From contig CALFNG010000447.1 of the NCBI GenBank assembly GCA_937902985.1, forward strand, positions 1-64,000: a stretch of 64,000 bases of DNA. Reading direction: 5' to 3'. Source of the DNA: an uncultured Myxococcales bacterium. Lineage in GTDB: Bacteria > Myxococcota_A > Polyangia > Polyangiales > Polyangiaceae. This document shows, piece by piece, positions 8,300 to 18,311 of the stretch. Each line of letters opens with the position of its first letter. Position 1 is the stretch's first letter. The position numbers were made by a program, and so were the translations under genes. Under the pieces are notes generated by a model, which was not told the DNA's origin, did no database searches, and worked only from the letters and a program-made list of their open reading frames with translations.

Positions 8300-8845
8300 C
8301 TACGGCGAACTGAGTTCGGCGTGCGACTCCGGAGCGACCGGGGGTATGGCGATCCGGACGGCCCTGGGCAACATGGGTACGACCAGCGTCTGCATCGTTC
8401 GGCGCACGATGGTCCTGGTCTGCCGAGGGAGGGCGACAACGACGCAGCCGTTGTAAACCCCCGCCATGGCCCGCCCCGTGACTATGTTGGCGACGCTCTC
8501 ACCTGCGTCCACGAGGAGACGGCGATACGCCTCGCCGAATCCATCCATTCGCCGATCCACCAGCTCGTCCAAAGCTTCGCACGTGAGGTCGCGTGCTCCG
8601 ATGCCGACGCCGCCGATGAGGAGGATGGCGTCGGCCTCGTTGCTGCCGCCGATGCTCAACACCAGCTCGTGGATGAACGCTTTTTCGCGGTTGACCGTGA
8701 CCATCCTCTCGACGACGAAGCCTGCGGCGCGCACGGAGTCGACGACGACTTGGGTGACGTCCTCCTTCACGCTCGCGCGCGCTGCGGCCACCGTCGCGAC
8801 AACACAACGCAGAGGGCGAACGCCCGCTCCACTCTTCTTGAGCAT
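8300..8845 (-). CDS. MoaB/MogA-like protein, divergent
   Basis: A 181-residue protein resembling MoaB/MogA, which adenylate molybdopterin during molybdenum cofactor synthesis. The match is in the central block ILLIGGVGIGARDLT (family GGTG-x-x-x-RD), then DGFGEAYRR, then a GRAMAGVYNG-x-VVVALP segment. Differences raise doubt about catalysis: the Thr of GGTG is Val (residues 78-81, GGVG), and the usual N-terminal VSD-type motif with its Asp is missing. No other cofactor genes are near. It may be a divergent enzyme, a regulator built on the MoaB fold, or a decaying copy. A KdpE-like box lies about 76 nt upstream. Confidence 0.65.
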   Translation of the reverse strand: MLKKSGAGVRPLRCVVATVAAARASVKEDVTQVVVDSVRAAGFVVERMVTVNREKAFIHELVLSIGGSNEADAILLIGGVGIGARDLTCEALDELVDRRMDGFGEAYRRLLVDAGESVANIVTGRAMAGVYNGCVVVALPRQTRTIVRRTMQTLVVPMLPRAVRIAIPPVAPESHAELSSP

Positions 8846-8920
8846 TCGCCTACGTTAACCCCGCTTTCGCGGGCGCGCATCCCCGAAATAGTAACGTGAA
8901 GTCGAAATTCGCGAGAGCAT

Positions 8921-8936
8921 GCAAAGGAAATATAAA
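8921..8936 (-). promoter_or_regulatory. KdpE-like box (weak), GCAAA-N6-ATAAA
   Basis: Read on the minus strand as TTTAT-N6-TTTGC with 11-bp spacing, 76 nt upstream of the MoaB-like gene. One half-site deviates, so this is a weaker call than the boxes at 1180, 5116 or 20323. Confidence 0.3.
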
Positions 8937-9071
8937 GAAACCAAGAAATGAGTCTGGAATGTATCATGATCGAGTTAGCGTCCCTGTCCGCCGACTGTAT
9001 CCGGCGAATGGACGTGCTCGATTTTGCGATCGAGGCACGCCTATTGATTGCCATTTTATGGCAAGCAGCGC

Positions 9072-9236
9072 TCAGGGCCGCAGCCATGCGGCGAGGGTGA
9101 CCCGGTCGATGGACGCGTGGATCTTGTCGCGAACGTACGCGGCGAGCGGCTCGGCGGCGTCGAGCGAGTCGTCGAGGGATCCACGAAGGATCGTCCGGCG
9201 CGGTGGCTCCGGATCACCCTCCAGCTCTATCTCTTG
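9072..9236 (-). pseudogene. Decayed 3' copy of the gene at 39408-39884
   Basis: The last 54 codons match the C-terminus of the protein at 39408-39884: 'IELEGDP-x-PPRRTI', 'DAAEPLAAYVRDKI' and a closing IDR segment. At the DNA level the two are very similar. Inside the match there is an extra base after ACGATC and a missing base about 12 nt later, so eight or so residues are scrambled before the frame is restored. Nothing upstream matches the N-terminal two thirds. This is a truncated duplicate with no start of its own. Confidence 0.75.
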
Positions 9237-9342
9237 CACTTCCCGTACGTCGAGCAGTGCGATGGGCGTGACACACAACCAGGAGGTGCAAGTCGATTCC
9301 GTGAGCGTCGACGGGCCCGTTCGACGACGAGGAAAAGTGCTC

Positions 9343-10377
9343 TCAGGGGCCGGGGATGACGAGCTCGTTGGGGTTGTCGTAGCGCCAGATGCGCTTAATC
9401 TTGCCGTCGACGATCTCGTCGACGTCGACGTTGTGCTTCTTCACGACGCGGTCGCGCTGGAGCGGGACCCAGCCGATCGGTCCGATCTGCTCGCCCGCCA
9501 GCGAGTACTCGACGATCGCGAACGAGCCGCCGGACCACCCGTTCTGGACGGTGGCGTCGAGCTGCGCGATCGACTTGTGCATCGCCTTGAAGTAGGCGGT
9601 CTGCCCGTCCTTGCCCCGCGTCGGGTCGGCGCGCTCGAGGGTGTGGAGCTCGACGTCGTCGGCCATCTGCGCGGCGTACGCGCCCTCGACGTTGTTCTCG
9701 AGGGCGTCGAGCGCGGTTCGGACGGTCGCGACGAGATCCGGCGCTTGCGGCGAAGCGTCGACCACCTGCGTCGGCTCCGTGGGAAGCGTGGGAGCCGGAA
9801 CACCGGCAAGCTCCTTCGGCCCCGCGCCGAGGAGGGCCTTCGCGGCGGCCACGTCGAAGGTGACGTGCGCGTCGGCGACGGTGCCGTCGTCGTTGGTCCA
9901 GAGGAGGGCAATCCCCTTGATGGCGATCGGCTTGTGGGTCGCGGGCACGCCCAGCCAGTCGCTGTTCTGAAGTCCCATCATCGTCCACTCGACGGTCTGC
10001 TCGCCGGCCGTCCGCCAGACGCGGCCGGCGACGAAGTGACGCTGATCGAGCGCACCGAAGAGCGCCGTGTGCAGGCGAACGACGCCCTCGCGATCATGCG
10101 CGTCGGCCATGCCGGGAAACGACGAACGCCCGTCGGCGTCGAAGAGCGGCCCGAGGCGCACGAAGGCGGGAGAGCCGAGGGCCGTCATGTAGTCGAGCGC
10201 GAGGGTGGCCTCCTTGGCGGCGGGTCCCGTCGCTGGACCCGCATCGGGCGGCGTGCGCTGGAACGCCTGCCAATCGACCGGAGGCGGAGGGGGACGCGCC
10301 ACGTTCTCGCCCGAGCACGCCATCACGAGCGGCAAGAGCCATGGTGCCGCGGCGGCGAGCCTCGCGATGGACTTCAC
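9343..10377 (-). CDS. Lipoprotein with two NTF2/SnoaL-like domains
   Basis: About 344 residues from a GTG at 10377 (a GTG at 10386 is also possible). The signal peptide ends in a lipobox VMAC at Cys21. Two similar alpha-beta halves follow, separated by a Pro-rich linker near the middle. Each has the feel of a ketosteroid-isomerase/SnoaL (NTF2-like) fold: a conical-barrel core with 'LHTALFGALDQRHFVAGRVWRT' in the first, and 'EYSLAGEQIGPIGWVPLQRDR' with 'DVDEIVDGKIKRIWRYDNP' in the second. The latter is the classic end of SnoaL-like proteins. The substrate is not predictable. Tandem NTF2-like lipoproteins of this kind occur in myxobacteria (general knowledge). Confidence 0.7.
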   Translation of the reverse strand: MKSIARLAAAAPWLLPLVMACSGENVARPPPPPVDWQAFQRTPPDAGPATGPAAKEATLALDYMTALGSPAFVRLGPLFDADGRSSFPGMADAHDREGVVRLHTALFGALDQRHFVAGRVWRTAGEQTVEWTMMGLQNSDWLGVPATHKPIAIKGIALLWTNDDGTVADAHVTFDVAAAKALLGAGPKELAGVPAPTLPTEPTQVVDASPQAPDLVATVRTALDALENNVEGAYAAQMADDVELHTLERADPTRGKDGQTAYFKAMHKSIAQLDATVQNGWSGGSFAIVEYSLAGEQIGPIGWVPLQRDRVVKKHNVDVDEIVDGKIKRIWRYDNPNELVIPGP

Positions 10378-10924
10378 GGCTCGCACGCCAGCGCAGCGAG
10401 GGAGGTCGGGGCAGGGCGATGCGCTGGTCTCTCGGTGTGGTGGCGAGCCCGTCTCGAGCTTCGGAAGCTTCATCGAGAGCGCCCCCTGGCAAGGTCCGTG
10501 CGAGCGCGGCGGGTCCATGCCCTCGATGTTCACGGACGCTTCGAGCCGTCCCCGGCCACCCTTCCCCCGCGTCGAGGCCGGCGTCGACTGGGGCGTTGCG
10601 CCCGCCTGAGAGATGGCCCGCGGGTTCGCCCGCCCCAACGCGGAGATCGTCACCCGATGATGACAACAGGCCAAACTAAGGATGGGCTTTTATACCTGCT
10701 TATGAGCATGAAGCCTCGACCCTGATCGCGTCGGGTGAGTTCCGTCGCCTTCCTTTCCAGCGAGTGGGCAGGGCGCCCGTTTCCATGTTTCCACGAGGTC
10801 AAGCGAGAGGCTCGAAGCGGCGTAGTTGCGGTTCGATAGGTTGGTCCCCGGCATGCTCTCCCCCTGGTTCGACAGTTGCTCTGCCGCGATGGTATCGGCG
10901 ATGGCGATGGCGACGGCAAGACGA
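10378..10924. other. Divergent intergenic region before the RND pump operon
   Basis: No gene is supported. The right half is less GC-rich around 10665-10710 and contains TTTAT-N6-TTATG (10689-10704), a poor version of the 11-bp box. Metal-responsive operators were looked for and not recognised. Confidence 0.45.
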
Positions 10925-12277
10925 ATGAGATCCTCGTGTGCGCCCCTCCTTCGTCTCGTCGCGCTCCTCCTCGGCTCCGCCGTCGTCGGTGTCGTGGCCC
11001 CCGAGCGTGAGGCTCGGGCCGATGGTGTCGTGCCCCCGGCCACCGACCTCCCTGCGCTCCTCTCGCTCGACGACGCCCTCAAGATCTTCCGGTCCCGGGG
11101 GCTCGATCTCCTGATCGCGGAGGCCGCGGTCAAGTCGGCCGAGGGCGATATCGGCGTCGCAGGCGCGGTCCCGAACCCCGTGGTCAGTGGCGCTTATGGC
11201 CGCGTCTTCAACTACGACCCGACCGGCTGCTCCGAGTGCTCGGCCAACGTCTGGCAGGTCGGCCTCTCGGACTCGGCCGCGATCGAAAACTCGCTGTCGG
11301 GCAAGCGTGGGCTGCGCTTGAAGGTCACGAAGAACGCCCTGGCTGCCGCGAAGCTCTCTCGAGTCGACGCCCAGCGAACGCTCGAATTTCAGATCAAGTC
11401 GGCCTACCTGCAGGTCGCGCAGGCGGTGCTCGCGTACCGCTTCGCCAAGGAGGTCACGGACGCTGCAGCCAAGACGCTCACCGTGTTCCAGGCGCGCTAC
11501 AGCAGCGGCGCGATCAACGAGGGCGACCTCGCGCGGATCGAGACCCAGAAGCTCGAGTCGGATCAGGCGTTCGACAGCGCGGTCGAGGCCGCGCGCCAGG
11601 CGCGCGTGGCGCTCGCGTTCCTCATCGGCGTGCGCGGCCCGGTGCCCGACTTCGACGTCGACACCGCGATCCTCACCTACACGGTGCCGCCGCCGCTCGC
11701 CGACGCGACGGAAGACGGCCTGCTCCACTCGGCGTTCGAGCGTCGTCCCGACCTCATCGCGACGGGATACCAGAAGGCCTCGGCCGAGGCGGCCATCGCC
11801 CTGGCACGCCGGCAGCGCTTTCCTGACATCTCGCTTTCTGTGAATTACGCGCAGACAGGGACCGGTGGGTCGGCGATCCAGCCGCCGACGCTGACGTTCG
11901 GCGTCTCGGCGCCGCTGCCGGTCTTTTATCAGCAGCAGGGCGAGGTCAAGAAGGCCGAGGCGGCCTACGACACGAACGCGCTCGGGCAAGCCAAGGCGAC
12001 GGCGCAGGTCGTCAGCGACGTCGCGAGCGGCTACTCCGCTTATCTCGGGGCGAAGCGGCTCGTTCAACGCATGGAGACAGGCGGACTCCTCAAGAGCGCG
12101 AAGACCGCGCGAGACATCACGCGGTTGCAGTTCGACAAGGGCGCCGCAAATTTGACGGACTTTCTCGACGCGCAGCGCGCGTATATCGCGACGAACGTGG
12201 AATACATCCAGGATGTGACGAACTACTGGACTGCCGTGTTCCAGCTCGAGCAGGCGGTTGGAATGGTTCTCCATTGA
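10925..12277 (+). CDS. TolC-family outer-membrane factor of a metal RND pump
   Basis: Outer-membrane efflux protein (CusC/CzcC type), about 450 residues. The ATG at 10925 leads into a signal peptide (MRSSCAPLLRLVALLLGSAVVGVV); upstream ATGs at 10826-10907 are possible, and no clear ribosome site decides. Two TolC repeats are visible: the first opens LSLDDALKIFRSRGLDLLIAEA and continues through long helices with Ala/Glu/Gln periodicity, and the second opens DGLLHSAFERRPDLIATG. The helical end IQDVTNYWTAVFQLEQAVG is typical. It carries export across the outer membrane for the adaptor and pump that follow; its stop overlaps the adaptor start by one base (TGATG). Confidence 0.9.
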   Translation: MRSSCAPLLRLVALLLGSAVVGVVAPEREARADGVVPPATDLPALLSLDDALKIFRSRGLDLLIAEAAVKSAEGDIGVAGAVPNPVVSGAYGRVFNYDPTGCSECSANVWQVGLSDSAAIENSLSGKRGLRLKVTKNALAAAKLSRVDAQRTLEFQIKSAYLQVAQAVLAYRFAKEVTDAAAKTLTVFQARYSSGAINEGDLARIETQKLESDQAFDSAVEAARQARVALAFLIGVRGPVPDFDVDTAILTYTVPPPLADATEDGLLHSAFERRPDLIATGYQKASAEAAIALARRQRFPDISLSVNYAQTGTGGSAIQPPTLTFGVSAPLPVFYQQQGEVKKAEAAYDTNALGQAKATAQVVSDVASGYSAYLGAKRLVQRMETGGLLKSAKTARDITRLQFDKGAANLTDFLDAQRAYIATNVEYIQDVTNYWTAVFQLEQAVGMVLH

Positions 12278-13434
12278 TGAACGTGCATAGATCGTGGGGA
12301 GCATCGTGGCGAGCGCTCGCGCTGGCCGCGCTGGTGGCTGCGGCGGCGTCGTGCCACAAGCCGGAGGCGTCCGAGCCGCAAGGTCCGCAGCCGCCGCCGG
12401 GTCAGGTCTGGCTCACCGCGCAGCAGGTGAAGGACGCGAAGATCGAGGTGCAGACGGTCGCCGAGCAAGACGTCGACGACACGATCCTCACGAGCGGTCG
12501 CGTCGCTCTCGAAGACCTCAAGTCGGCCCACGTCTTCACGCCGGTCACCGGCCGCGTCGTGAAGATCGAAGCCCAGCTCGGCCAGCGCGTGAAGAGGGGC
12601 GATCCGCTGGCGGTCATCGAGTCGCCAGACATCGGCAACGCCGTCAGCGACGTGCACAAGGCGCAGGCCGACGTCATCGCCGCCGAGCACGACTTCAAGC
12701 GCAAGAAGGAGCTCTTCGAAGAGAAGGCCGGGTCCGCCGCCGACCAGGAAGCCGCGGAAGACACCTGGCGCAAGACCAAGGCCGAGGTCGAGCGCGCGAG
12801 CCAGAAGGCGTTCCTCTTGCGGGCGGGCAACGTCGACAGCGTCACGCAGACCTTCACGCTCACGTCGCCAATCGATGGCGAGATCTTGCTGATGAACATC
12901 AACCCCGGCGCCGAGGTGCAGGGGCAGTACACGGGCGGCGCGACGCAGGAGCTCTTCACGATCGGCGAGATCGACAAGGTCTGGGTCATCGGCGACCTCT
13001 ACGAGATGGATCTGGCGCGCGTGCAGGTCGGCGCGCCCGCCCAGGTCACCACGGTCGCCTACAAGGACAAGTCGTTCTCGGGCAAGGTCGACTGGGTGAG
13101 CGGCATGCTCGACCCGACCTCGCGCACGGCCAGGATCCGATGCACCTTCGACAACCCCGACCGCCTGCTCCGCCCCGAGATGTACGCGACCGTTCGGATC
13201 TCGGTCGAGCAGAAGAAGGCGCTGGCCATCCCGCGCAACGCCCTCCTCCGGCTGGGTGAATACAAGGTCGTCTTCGTCGAGATCGGCGAAGACAAGGGCC
13301 TCATCCAGTTCGAGCGCCTGCCCGTCGACGTCGACGAAGGCGAATCGAGCCCGTGGCTCGAAGTGAAGCACGGCCTCGATGCCGGCCAGAAGATCGTCAT
13401 CAGCGGCGCAATCCTCCTGTCGCAGAAGCTCTGA
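12277..13434 (+). CDS. RND efflux periplasmic adaptor (CusB/CzcB-like)
   Basis: Membrane-fusion protein of 385 residues joining the pump to the outer-membrane factor. It has a lipoprotein-type signal peptide with Cys26 (VAAAASC). A beta-barrel and lipoyl half (PVTGRVVKIEAQLGQRVKRGDPLAVIESPD), a helical hairpin (SDVHKAQADVIAAEHDFKRKKELFEEK), the second lipoyl half (SPIDGEILLMNINPGAEV) and C-terminal barrel domains (VWVIGDLYEMDLARV, RPEMYATVRISV) follow in the usual order. I do not see the N-terminal Met-rich metal-binding motif of CusB, so copper specificity is not indicated. The start overlaps the upstream stop, and the pump gene begins 20 nt after its end, so the three genes form one operon. 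Confidence 0.93.
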   Translation: MNVHRSWGASWRALALAALVAAAASCHKPEASEPQGPQPPPGQVWLTAQQVKDAKIEVQTVAEQDVDDTILTSGRVALEDLKSAHVFTPVTGRVVKIEAQLGQRVKRGDPLAVIESPDIGNAVSDVHKAQADVIAAEHDFKRKKELFEEKAGSAADQEAAEDTWRKTKAEVERASQKAFLLRAGNVDSVTQTFTLTSPIDGEILLMNINPGAEVQGQYTGGATQELFTIGEIDKVWVIGDLYEMDLARVQVGAPAQVTTVAYKDKSFSGKVDWVSGMLDPTSRTARIRCTFDNPDRLLRPEMYATVRISVEQKKALAIPRNALLRLGEYKVVFVEIGEDKGLIQFERLPVDVDEGESSPWLEVKHGLDAGQKIVISGAILLSQKL

Positions 13435-13453
13435 AACCGCGGCACGTACCATC

Positions 13454-16400
13454 ATGATTCAAAAGATCGTCGCCGCGGCCCTCCGGATGCCGCTCATGGT
13501 GTTCGCGGCGGCTGCGCTGCTCATCGTCGTCGGCCTGCTCGCCTACAAGGAGCTCGACATCGAGGCGTACCCGAACCCGGTGCCGCCGCTGGTCGAGATC
13601 ATCACGCAGCCGCCGGGATGGAGCGCCGAGGAGACCGAGCGGTACGTCACGGTGCCTCTCGAGATCGGCCTTTCGGGCATGCCCGGCCTCGAGCACATCC
13701 GCTCGCAGAGCCTCTTCGCGCTTTCCGACGTGAAGTGTTACTTCGACTGGAACACTGCGTACCTCGTCGCGAAGCAAGAGGTCATCAACCGCATCCAGTT
13801 CGTGTCGCTGCCGACGGGGCTCCAGGCGGAGCTCTCGCCCTGGAACGCGATTGGTGAGGTCTACCGGTACCGCGTCGTCGGCAAGGGCTACACGCTCAAG
13901 GACCTGAAGACGGCCGAGGACTGGATTCTCGAGCGCCAGTTCAAGACCGTCCAGGGCGTCATTGACGTGACGAGCTACGGCGGCGAGACCAAGCAGTACC
14001 ACGTCGAGGTCGATCCCTTTCGCCTGCGCGGCAACAACGCGACCCTCGCCCAGGTCACGAACGCCATCCAGAACGCGAACGAGAACGTCGGCGGCGACCG
14101 CCTCTTCATGGGCGAGCAGAGCTACGACGTGCGCGGCATCGGCCTTCTCGGCTCGCGCAACGCGGCGCAGCGGGACATCGAGAACATCGTCGTCTCGGAG
14201 CAGAAGGGGACGCCCGTTCGCATTCGCGACGTGGCGGACGTCGACATCGGCCACGCGCCTCGGCTGGGCCTCGTCGGCTACGACGGCGAACCCGACGTCG
14301 TCCAGGGCATCGTCCTCATGCGGTACGGCGGTGAGACGCAGCCGACGCTCGAGGGCATCCACGCCAAGGTCGACTACATCCGGCTGAACCACATCCTGCC
14401 GCCGGGGATGGACATCCAGCCGTATTACGACCGCGGCGCGCTGGTGAAGCTGACGACCCACACGGTCATCGAGAACCTGCTCGTCGGGATGGGCCTCGTC
14501 ACGGCGATCCTCTTCATCTTCCTCGGGCACGTGCGCGCCGCGCTCATCACGGCGATCAACATCCCGCTCGCACTCCTCATCGCGTTCTGCGGCCTTGTCG
14601 GCACGAAGACCTCGGCGAACTTGATCTCGCTCGGCGCGGTCGACTTCGGAATTGTCGTCGACTCGACTGTCATCATGATGGAGAACATCTTCCGTCACCT
14701 TGGTCCCCACGGAAAAGGGACGATGACCGAGCGCATCCAGCTCAGCGCTCGCGAGGTCGCGACGCCGATCACGTTCTCGACCCTCATCATCGGGGTCGCG
14801 TTCCTGCCGCTCTTCACGATGACGGGCGTCTCGGGCGTCATCTTCGCGCCGATGGCGAAGACGTATGCGTTCGCGATCGGCGGCGCGATCGTGCTCGCCC
14901 TGACGTTCACGCCCGTCTTGGCGTCGAAGGTCATCCCGGCGCAGGAAGAAGAAAAAGAGAGCGCCGTCATGCGCGGTCTCGCGCACGTCTATAACCCCAT
15001 GTTCGCGTGGGTCGTGAAGCGCGCGAACTGGGTCGCGCCGCTTGCGCTCATCCCGATCATCGCGACGGCGACGCTCTTCCCGGTGCTCGGTCGCGAGTTC
15101 ATGCCGAAGCTCGAAGAGGGCAACTTCTGGATCCGCGCGACGTTGCCGCTCTCGATCTCGCTCGACCAGTCGGCCAAGTACGTCGGCAGAATGCGCGCGA
15201 TCGTCCGCGGCTGCCCCGCCGACGAGATCACGCCCTGCGACGAAGAGCACCGCAAGCACCCGGAAGTGACGGCCGTGGTCTCGCAGCTCGGCAGGCCCGA
15301 CGACGGGACCGACGTGTCGGGCTTCTACAACATCGAGCTCTTCGCGCCGCTCGAGCCCTTCGACGAGTGGCCGCGCGGCGAGACCAAGGACAAGCTCACC
15401 GACGAGTTGAACAAGGAGCTCACCGAGGCCTTCCCCGGCGCCGTCTTCAATTTCTCGCAGATGATCAGCGACAACGTCGAAGAGGCCGTCAGCGGCGTCA
15501 AGGGCGAGAACTCGGTCAAGGTGTTCGGTAACGATCTCGAGAGCAACGAGAAGATCGCGAACGCCATCGTCGACGTCATGGGCAAGGTCCCGGGCATCAA
15601 GGATCTCGGCTCGTTCCAGTCGATGGGCCAGCCGAACATCAAGATCACGCCCCTCCGCGACGTCGACGCGCGCTACGGCCTCAACACCGGCGACGTCGAT
15701 GCGGTCGTCCAGGCCGCCATCGGCGGACAGGCGCAGACCGTGGTGTACGAGGGCGAGAAGCGCTTCGACCTGACCGTGCGCTGGAAGCCTCAGTACCGTC
15801 TGAGCCTCGAGGCCATTCGCGAGACGACCGTATCGACGCCCGACGGCGCGCAGGTGCCGCTCGGACAGCTCGCGGACATCCAGATCGTCGACGGACCGGC
15901 GATCATCTACCGGGAGGACGCCCGCCGGTACTCGCCTGTGAAGTTCAGCGTGCGCGGGCGTGACCTCGTCAGCACGATCACCGAGGCCCAGTCCAGCATC
16001 GAGCGAGAGATCCCGCAGTGCGACAAGGCGCCGAGCGGCACGAAGTTGTGCCGCCCTTACGACACGCGGCTCGAGTGGGGCGGCGAGATCAACCAGCTCC
16101 ACGAGGCCGAAGGTCGGCTCGTCATCATCATCCCGCTGACCATCCTGCTCATCACGTTCCTGACGTACAGCGCGGTCAAGACCTGGATCGACACCGCGCT
16201 CGTTCTCATGAACATCCCGGTGGCCTGCACGGGCGGGGTGCTCGCGCTCCTCATCACGCAGGTAAACTTCTCGGTGTCGGCCGCCATGGGGTTCATCTCG
16301 ATCTTCGGCATCGCGATCCAGGATGCGATCCTCGTGGTCACCTATTTCCAGCGCCTCAGGGGCTCGGAAGGGCACTCGATCGAGCGCGCGGCGCAAGAGG

Positions 16401-16681
16401 CGGCCGAGAAGCGACTGCGCCCGTGCCTGATGACGACGCTCGTCGCGATGATCGGCCTCTTCCCGGCGGCCGTGTCGAACGGGATCGGAGCGCAGACGCA
16501 GAAGCCGCTCGCCATCGTGGTCATCGGGGGCGCCATGACGCTCGCGATCGTGGCCCGTATCATCCAGCCGCCACTCCTGGTCGTCGCGCACCGCTGGCTC
16601 GAGAAACATGGGGGCGGCACGACGGGAGAGCTCGACCACCCGGACGGCAGCCTCGAGCCGGAAGACCTCGTCCAGGTGTGA
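13454..16681 (+). CDS. Heavy-metal RND efflux pump (CzcA/CusA family)
   Basis: Inner-membrane proton-driven metal efflux pump of 1075 residues, near the usual size of about 1040. The ATG at 13454 gives [16 protein letters not shown], the normal opening of the family; a frame extension upstream is ignored. Expected features include [10 protein letters not shown], the large periplasmic loops, 12 membrane segments, and in TM4 the proton-relay signature [15 protein letters not shown], which keeps the Asp-x5-Asp-x6-Glu spacing essential in CzcA (known from the family). The final segments include [23 protein letters not shown] and [17 protein letters not shown]. Cobalt/zinc/cadmium versus copper/silver cannot be decided here. 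No metal-specific regulator adjoins; the nearest regulators are the KdpE-like ones. Confidence 0.95.
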   Translation: MIQKIVAAALRMPLMVFAAAALLIVVGLLAYKELDIEAYPNPVPPLVEIITQPPGWSAEETERYVTVPLEIGLSGMPGLEHIRSQSLFALSDVKCYFDWNTAYLVAKQEVINRIQFVSLPTGLQAELSPWNAIGEVYRYRVVGKGYTLKDLKTAEDWILERQFKTVQGVIDVTSYGGETKQYHVEVDPFRLRGNNATLAQVTNAIQNANENVGGDRLFMGEQSYDVRGIGLLGSRNAAQRDIENIVVSEQKGTPVRIRDVADVDIGHAPRLGLVGYDGEPDVVQGIVLMRYGGETQPTLEGIHAKVDYIRLNHILPPGMDIQPYYDRGALVKLTTHTVIENLLVGMGLVTAILFIFLGHVRAALITAINIPLALLIAFCGLVGTKTSANLISLGAVDFGIVVDSTVIMMENIFRHLGPHGKGTMTERIQLSAREVATPITFSTLIIGVAFLPLFTMTGVSGVIFAPMAKTYAFAIGGAIVLALTFTPVLASKVIPAQEEEKESAVMRGLAHVYNPMFAWVVKRANWVAPLALIPIIATATLFPVLGREFMPKLEEGNFWIRATLPLSISLDQSAKYVGRMRAIVRGCPADEITPCDEEHRKHPEVTAVVSQLGRPDDGTDVSGFYNIELFAPLEPFDEWPRGETKDKLTDELNKELTEAFPGAVFNFSQMISDNVEEAVSGVKGENSVKVFGNDLESNEKIANAIVDVMGKVPGIKDLGSFQSMGQPNIKITPLRDVDARYGLNTGDVDAVVQAAIGGQAQTVVYEGEKRFDLTVRWKPQYRLSLEAIRETTVSTPDGAQVPLGQLADIQIVDGPAIIYREDARRYSPVKFSVRGRDLVSTITEAQSSIEREIPQCDKAPSGTKLCRPYDTRLEWGGEINQLHEAEGRLVIIIPLTILLITFLTYSAVKTWIDTALVLMNIPVACTGGVLALLITQVNFSVSAAMGFISIFGIAIQDAILVVTYFQRLRGSEGHSIERAAQEAAEKRLRPCLMTTLVAMIGLFPAAVSNGIGAQTQKPLAIVVIGGAMTLAIVARIIQPPLLVVAHRWLEKHGGGTTGELDHPDGSLEPEDLVQV

Positions 16682-17290
16682 ATCCGAAGGACTCGTACTT
16701 GAACGTCGATGCCGTTCTCGAGGCCGTTCGACGCACCGGCGCCGGCGCCGTTCACCCTGGATACGGCTTTCTGAGCGAGAGGTCGGGCTTTGCGCAGGGT
16801 CGCGTTCGCCGACGCGCGCGTGTATCTCGAGCGCTACGTCGACCAGCCCTGTCACATCGAGGTGCAGGCCTTTTGCGACGCTCAAGGCGGGGCGTACGCC
16901 CTGGGCGAACGCGAGTGCCGCGTCCAGCGCCGGCACCAGAAGATCGTCGAAGAGACGCCGTCGCCGGCCGCCTTCTTCACGGACGACGCGGGCGAAGCGC
17001 GCCGTCGCGAGCTGCACGCCGTGGCATTGCGCGTCGTGAAGAGCGTCGGGTATCTCGGCGCGGGGACGTGCGAGTTCATCGCCGACGCGCGGGGCGATCT
17101 CTTCTTTCTCGAAGTGAACGCCCGCCTGCAGGTCGAACACCCCGTGACGGAGATGGTGACCGGGCTCGAGCTCCAGCTCCATGTGGCAGCGGGCGAGTCG
17201 CTGCCGGATCCCTCCAAGGTCGTGCGAACGGGACACGCCGTCGAAGCGCGCGTGTACGCGGAAGACCCGAGCAAGGGCTTCATTCCGTCA
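16677..17290 (+). pseudogene. Relic of an acyl-CoA carboxylase biotin carboxylase subunit
   Basis: Fragments of a biotin carboxylase joined out of frame. A GTG overlapping the pump stop reads [16 protein letters not shown] then [20 protein letters not shown] jump to another frame skips more than 100 residues, including the ATP-grasp glycine loop. The catalytic half then continues with [46 protein letters not shown] and AYAEDP-like residues ([10 protein letters not shown]), and it breaks at IPS. The C-terminal domain is missing. Bases after 17288 match nothing in the family, so a deletion or insertion end lies there. It cannot be active. An intact carboxyltransferase partner type is at 46775-48298, but the two are 30 kb apart. 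Confidence 0.85.
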
Positions 17291-17503
17291 CAACCACCTA
17301 ACCAGACTATAGAACTCGCTGCGTAAAAACGGTGTAAATTGACGCGGTCGATTGATAAATATGGAAATGGATGTGCCGACGCCCGACGGTCGCGGCCGAC
17401 ACCGTGTCACGCGCTTCGAGGCGAAACGTGGCCAGCGACGAATGGTATTGTCCTAAATACGAAGGCTCGATTCGTCAGCAAATCGTCAACGTCGAGTGTT
17501 CGG
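17291..17503. other. Gap after the relic, with an orphan KdpE-like box
   Basis: No gene. It lies between the broken biotin carboxylase and the 3' end of a minus-strand regulator. The first 80 bases are AT-rich and hold the box at 17323-17338. No start codon lies where that box would be expected to act. Confidence 0.5.
17323..17338 (-). promoter_or_regulatory. KdpE-like box, orphan
   Basis: GTAAA-N6-GTAAA, read on the minus strand as TTTAC-N6-TTTAC, a perfect repeat at 11-bp spacing. It is next to a deletion junction and faces no intact gene, so it may be the promoter of a gene that was lost. Confidence 0.5.
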
Positions 17504-18235
17504 TCAACCCTCGCGAAGCCGATATCCGATGCCTGGCTCCGTGACGAAGTACCGGGGTCGCGCGGGATCCGCCTCGAGCTTCTGCCGGAGCTGTCCCATG
17601 TACACCCGGAGATACTGGGTCTCGCGCGTGTATGCCGGTCCCCACACGGCGAAGAGGATCTGTTCGTGCGTGAGGACCTTGCCGGCGTTGCGCATCATCG
17701 TCGCCAGGAGCTTGTATTGCGTCGGCGTCAGCCGGACCTCCCGCCCCGCGACGGAGGCCACGCGCCGGGCGAAATCGATCCGGAGGTCCCCGACGGCGAG
17801 AACGCTGCTCGTCGAGTCCGACGAGGCACGCTGCGTGTGGCGAAGCCAGACGCGGACGCGCGCCAGGAACTCTCCCGTGCCGAACGGTTTGGTCAAGAAG
17901 TCGTTCGCCCCCGCGTCGAGGGCGGCCACCTTCTCGATCTCCTCGTCCCGGGCGGAGATGATCAAGATGGGCGCTGCGGTCCACTCGCGGAGCTTCGTCG
18001 TGACGTGAATGCCGTCCATGTCCGGCAGTCCGAGGTCGAGCAAGATGAGATCGGGATTGTGCGCCGCTGCCTGCGCCAGAGCCTCGGCCCCGCTCTCGGT
18101 CTCGACCACGCGGAGCCGCTGATCGGAGAGGGTCGCGCGGAGGTACCGCCTCATCCCCTTGTCGTCTTCCGCGAGCAAGACGAGGGGCGCAGCCGCGGAT
18201 CGCGTCACGGTGGTAGCCGGCTGCTCCCCGTTCAT
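17504..18235 (-). CDS. KdpE-like OmpR-family response regulator, second copy
   Basis: Intact 243-residue regulator. The receiver keeps Glu23-Asp24-Asp25, phosphoacceptor Asp67 (LILLDLGLPDMDG), Ser94 and Lys116 (DFLTKPF). The winged helix (LTPTQYKLLATMMRNAGKVLTHEQ, shown here as parts) is almost the same as in the regulator at 3502-4302, differing mainly by Phe/Leu and Leu/Pro changes, so the two probably bind the same DNA site (inference). It diverges from the companion regulator at 18449. The 213-nt gap holds one box for each direction. Unlike the first copy it has no long Pro-rich leader before the receiver. Confidence 0.92.
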   Translation of the reverse strand: MNGEQPATTVTRSAAAPLVLLAEDDKGMRRYLRATLSDQRLRVVETESGAEALAQAAAHNPDLILLDLGLPDMDGIHVTTKLREWTAAPILIISARDEEIEKVAALDAGANDFLTKPFGTGEFLARVRVWLRHTQRASSDSTSSVLAVGDLRIDFARRVASVAGREVRLTPTQYKLLATMMRNAGKVLTHEQILFAVWGPAYTRETQYLRVYMGQLRQKLEADPARPRYFVTEPGIGYRLREG

Positions 18236-18311
18236 GGGCGCGACCCGCCGACGGTCGAGCGCTTGTTTCCACTGCTACGACGCTCCACGATGGGGATATA
18301 GCTACTCGCAC

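Noticed and set aside
10689-10704. A KdpE-like box in front of the metal pump operon
   Set aside because: Only one half-site fits (TTTAT-N6-TTATG), so it is too weak to claim that the pump belongs to the same regulon.
13400-17236. A minus-strand open frame of over 1200 codons opposite the RND pump
   Set aside because: It is a mirror of the pump gene's third-position GC bias. The product is Arg/Asp/Val-rich with no domain, while the + strand encodes a complete CzcA-type protein.
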